Positions 61,369-64,000 of a stretch of DNA of 64,000 nt are shown piece by piece. The DNA lies in NCBI GenBank assembly GCA_000310025.1, contig FN649741.1, positions 5,383,983 through 5,447,982 of the forward strand, given 5' to 3'. Source of the stretch: Ectocarpus siliculosus. Taxonomy: Eukaryota; Sar; Phaeophyceae; Ectocarpales; Ectocarpaceae. The translations under genes were made by a program, and so were the position numbers. The notes under the pieces were generated by a model, which worked only from the letters and a program-made list of their open reading frames with translations, was not told the origin of the DNA and did not search any database. Each line of letters starts with the position of its first letter. The stretch's first letter is position 1.

Positions 61369-61668
61369 TGTTAGGATGATCCGAACTGGGGGTAGCTTGT
61401 CGCAAGACGTGTGTTGAATAGGGTGTCGGCAACTCGGCGAACTCGCGCCAAGGAGGAAAGATGTGCTGGGCTTGTTGTATAGACTTCTTCTTCACATGAA
61501 AAACATGGACTCACATGAACACATGAACGAACTGCACGCACACGCGCACGCACCATCAGTACGGGGGCGACGCAGTATACAACAGGGGTACCTTGCACAC
61601 CCTGGAAATACATTCCACGTACCACACAATCCTACAACCACTTGGCATTGCTACAAGTATATCTATCA
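61369..61668 (-). repeat. Copia 5' LTR
   Basis: 300 bp, same sequence as the 3' LTR. The leader just inside it holds a small palindrome (GTGTGATATCACAC, 61348-61361) and leads to the gag start at 61295. No standard initiator-tRNA primer site is obvious to me. Confidence 0.95.
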
Positions 61669-62300
61669 GGCGGTGGGCCGGCGGCAGTGGGATGAATTCG
61701 GCGGGTTAGATCCAGTAGTTAGACCTCAGCAGTAGTGCAGCCTTTATTCACCCCACCAGCTGTCTCGCGCTACGCCACTCGAATCCATACGGGGACTTGA
61801 GAACGAGTACTCGTACGTGTTGCTGCGTTTGTATACATGGTCTAGGGCTATCGTCGGAGGGTTGGTTCTCTTCAGGCCGCTTGCTATCGTCGGACCCACA
61901 TTGTGAACCAAAAGCGGGCCAGCGGGATTTGTAATGAAGCATCCACCCCCACAAGCTGCTGGGGTAGATGACTTTGACTGAAAGTTCAACCATACCTTCA
62001 CAGTGATTTCCTACGTCTGTTGTGGTGTTGGGTCCCGTTGGTGTTGTTGAAGGAGAGCTCGTCTGAAAACACTGAGAAGGCAGAGTTCGGAATCCCATTG
62101 AAGGTATAGCAGGATCCCTAATGATGGCATTTCTGTTGGCAGCGTAGCACTATACAGTAATACCACCGCGCGGTGACGTTCTAACCCATGTGTACGGGTG
62201 TACGTGGTCCCCAGAAATGGCGAAGCTCTATAGTTCCACGACGCCAACCACGCGCAACAATACATCACCTGGATGATCATCTGGCACAAAAAAAAAACAA

Positions 62301-63435
62301 GCAGATCCAGTGTATGAGCGTTCCGTTGAACTGTTGTATGTTGTTTTTTATTTTTCTTAATGACACATAGAAAAGAGTCTATGTTGTTGTTGTTGTTGTT
62401 GTTGTTGTCTTCACATTAAAAACGTTCCGTTCTCTCTGCCCAGTACCTTCTTCTGTCCGTACTAGTCTAACACTTTTCGGGGTCGATTCCCGTGGTCACA
62501 GGCTGACTTACCCAAAAAAGGTGTATACGAAAATATGATGGACCCGAACGGTCCGCAAGCCAACAAAAAAAGTCAACGACAGATAGTCTACGCCACTCCG
62601 CTCGCTTCCACACGCTATGCGAGCTACCCTATATTGGAAAAGATAGAAAAAGAAAAGGAAAAGAAAGAAGAAAAAGAAAAGGGGGAGATCAGATGGAGAG
62701 AAGGGAAAGAGAAGGAGAAAGACACATACAGAGAGAGACACGCGCCGTAGTGTACAATATGAGCATTGTACGTATACGAGCGTTTCATGAACGTTGTATG
62801 AGCGCTTATTGGATATTTTGAATTTTCTTTGGATATGGATATTTGGCGTCGTTGAGGGGTATTGAAGTAGCTTGAAGGAATATCAAAATCCCAGCCCCGC
62901 TCTCTCACTCTCCGAGTGGGCGCCGAGCGGACCTGGTCTAAGAAGCCTAAACCAAGAGATCAAACAACAACTGTGAGTACCCGAAGCCAGGAGCAACGAA
63001 CTTGCTCCCTTCCCTCTTCTTCTACTTCTCTGTTCCTCCATAACAGTAGCGACAGACAACAAAAAACAGAACAACACAAGACAAAGCGGGCCACTCGAGC
63101 CAGCCCATGCACGTCATCGCTCGCGGGGGGTTGGTGCAATCGTGTAGTGCCGGGGGGGGGATAAGTTAAGCAAGGGGTTCAATTCGGCACGGTGTTTCGC
63201 GCCACTCGGTCCGCCTCTTCGTTTCCTGCCTTCCTCGCGGTCTCGTCCGCCTGCTGTACCCCTCCCACCCCCGTGGTTGTTGCCGTGTCCGTGTTGTTGC
63301 CGGGCTTCTTGTTTCGTTTGAGCGCTCATTGTCGGCTAGCCTCCTCTTCCTCTTCTTGTGCCAGGAGGCCATGAACCTCTTAGCTCCCTGCAGTACCCCT
63401 GTTTGCCACGGTACCCCCCGGTCCACCTTCGCTGC
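62301..63435. other. No gene; simple repeats
   Basis: Holds a (GTT)n run (about 62383-62408) and a purine-rich AAAGA/GGAGA tract (about 62637-62722). Nothing else is recognisable. Part of it may be the 3' untranslated tail of the LINE that ends its ORF at 63436. Confidence 0.5.
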
Positions 63436-64000
63436 TTACATCCAAGTTGTTTCCGGGACTCCGAAGACGCATGGTTCGGCGTCCGTAGATCCGTGCTCTG
63501 CTTCGAACTTCTTCAGGTCGTCCTTCAGGCACATCTGCCAGTTTTGCTCCGGTCTCCCCCTGCCTGGGCCCTCCCCCCTCACCAGTTCGCCAAGCATCAC
63601 CCATTTCGGGAGTCGTCCGTCTGGCTGCCATACCAGCGCTCCCGCGAACAGCAGACGCCGTTGCCGGATAGTGGTTTCCACGCTCTGGCACCCTACCCTC
63701 TTCAGGGTCTGGGCGTAGGAAAGCTGACGGTAGGGGCCCTTCTTGCGTTGGTAACCGATAACTCGCAGGAGGAGTCGGTGGTGTATCGTTAGCAACGTCC
63801 GGTATTGGTCTTGACGTGGGGCCCATGTCACGCTGCCGTACAGCAGTGCCTCCATCGCCTCGGCCTGGAGAAGGCGAGTCTTCAGTCGGAACGGTGCTTT
63901 CTGCCTGTCGAAGAGCTCCTGGCCATATCTCCTGACGCATGCCCACGCTGTTCTGCTCCGGGAATTGATCTCCCGGGTGAGGTCGCCATGTTCGTTGACG
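63436..64000 (-). mobile_element. Non-LTR (LINE) retrotransposon, C-terminal end of RT-bearing ORF, cut by window edge
   Basis: An open frame of at least 188 codons runs from the right edge to a stop at 63436. It carries the conserved tail seen after the RT domain of many LINE ORF2 proteins: RLKTRLLQAEAMEALLYGSV, then WAPRQDQYRTLLTIHHRLL and LLRVIGYQRKKG, then TIRQRRLLFAGALVWQPDGR, RLPKWVMLGEL and GRGRPEQNW. The family pattern from memory is 'LLYGSETW...RRLRWFGHVxRMPDDRLPK...RGRPRxRW'. The catalytic RT motifs should lie beyond 64000. No stops or frameshifts interrupt the visible part, so this copy may be recent. Confidence 0.85.

Larger units (their letters stand above)
53909..61668 (-). mobile_element. 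Young Ty1/Copia LTR retrotransposon, full length
   Basis: 7.76 kb with 300-bp LTRs (53909-54208 and 61369-61668). By eye these are identical throughout. A perfect 5-bp target duplication, GGCGG, lies at 53904-53908 and 61669-61673. Internal order on the minus strand is gag, protease, integrase, reverse transcriptase, RNase H, which defines Copia. Approximate parts: gag from 61295 with CCHC knuckle CENCGEMGHNHIFC near 59765-59725; protease ADSGATNH near 59230; integrase zinc-binding and DDE core about 58050-57400; RT with HVDD motif about 55870-55150; RNase H about 54930-54530. A G-rich purine run (AGCAGGGGGG on the minus strand) abuts the 3' LTR as polypurine tract. The element looks very recent. 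The reading frame has about two interruptions, so this copy is probably not autonomous. Confidence 0.95.
49470..62300. repeat. Tandem duplication unit B (GST locus copy 2), split by a Copia insertion
   Basis: Direct partner of unit A. The part up to 53908 carries the second GST gene. Its upstream flank resumes at 61669 after the 7.8-kb Copia element. The uninterrupted counterpart is visible in unit A at about 48657-48740 (CTACCCCACCGG... to ...GACGAATTCGGCGG). Confidence 0.85.

Noticed and set aside
62475-62505. tRNA-like GGGGTCGATTCCCG
   Set aside because: Lacks the invariant TTC of the T loop and has no cloverleaf partner arms.
1-64000. CRISPR arrays, operons, ribosome-binding sites, attachment sites, replication origins
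   Set aside because: None seen. The window is intron-bearing eukaryotic DNA, so prokaryotic features are not expected.

Overview
The window is nuclear DNA of an intron-rich eukaryote. It is moderately GC-rich, with GT-AG introns that often carry a CTAAC-like branch site, low-complexity inserts in conserved proteins, CT/GA microsatellites and Copia-type retrotransposons. This mix suggests a stramenopile, most likely a brown alga of the Ectocarpus type. That is an inference from style and protein families. Nothing here looks bacterial or organellar.

Layout. 1-3160: no confident gene. 3161-11051 (minus): a ubiquitin-specific protease, with Cys-box, core and His-box exons. Low-complexity stretches that look coding on the minus strand follow upstream (12.0-15.1 kb). 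15.1-19.8 kb: nothing I can name. 19831-21100: a compact gag-only retroelement whose two 80-bp ends are palindromes, flanked by a 5-bp target duplication. 22508-33873 (plus): a 15-exon gene for an SCFD2-type Sec1/Munc18-like protein, reconstructed exon by exon with consistent phases. 36059-41900 (minus): the regulatory beta subunit of protein kinase CK2, with a long low-complexity C-terminal tail. 42.56-62.3 kb: a direct tandem duplication carrying two sigma-type glutathione S-transferase genes (minus). Copy A is complete. Copy B has its third exon inside a run of N and has a young Ty1/Copia element (53909-61668) inserted about 0.2 kb upstream of its start codon. 63436-64000 (minus): the C-terminal end of a non-LTR (LINE) reverse-transcriptase ORF running off the right edge.

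The host genes are unrelated housekeeping functions: ubiquitin removal, vesicle fusion, kinase regulation and glutathione conjugation. They share no operon-like logic. The most informative structure is the history of the GST locus: duplication first, then divergence by large indels, then a recent Copia insertion into the 5' flank of one copy only, with the unfilled site still visible beside the other copy. The other unusual items are the palindromic-LTR gag element, a near-perfect 240-bp foldback element inside the USP gene, a 374-nt AG-free 3' intron end in SCFD2, and a CK2-beta stop codon that lies inside a strong splice donor.
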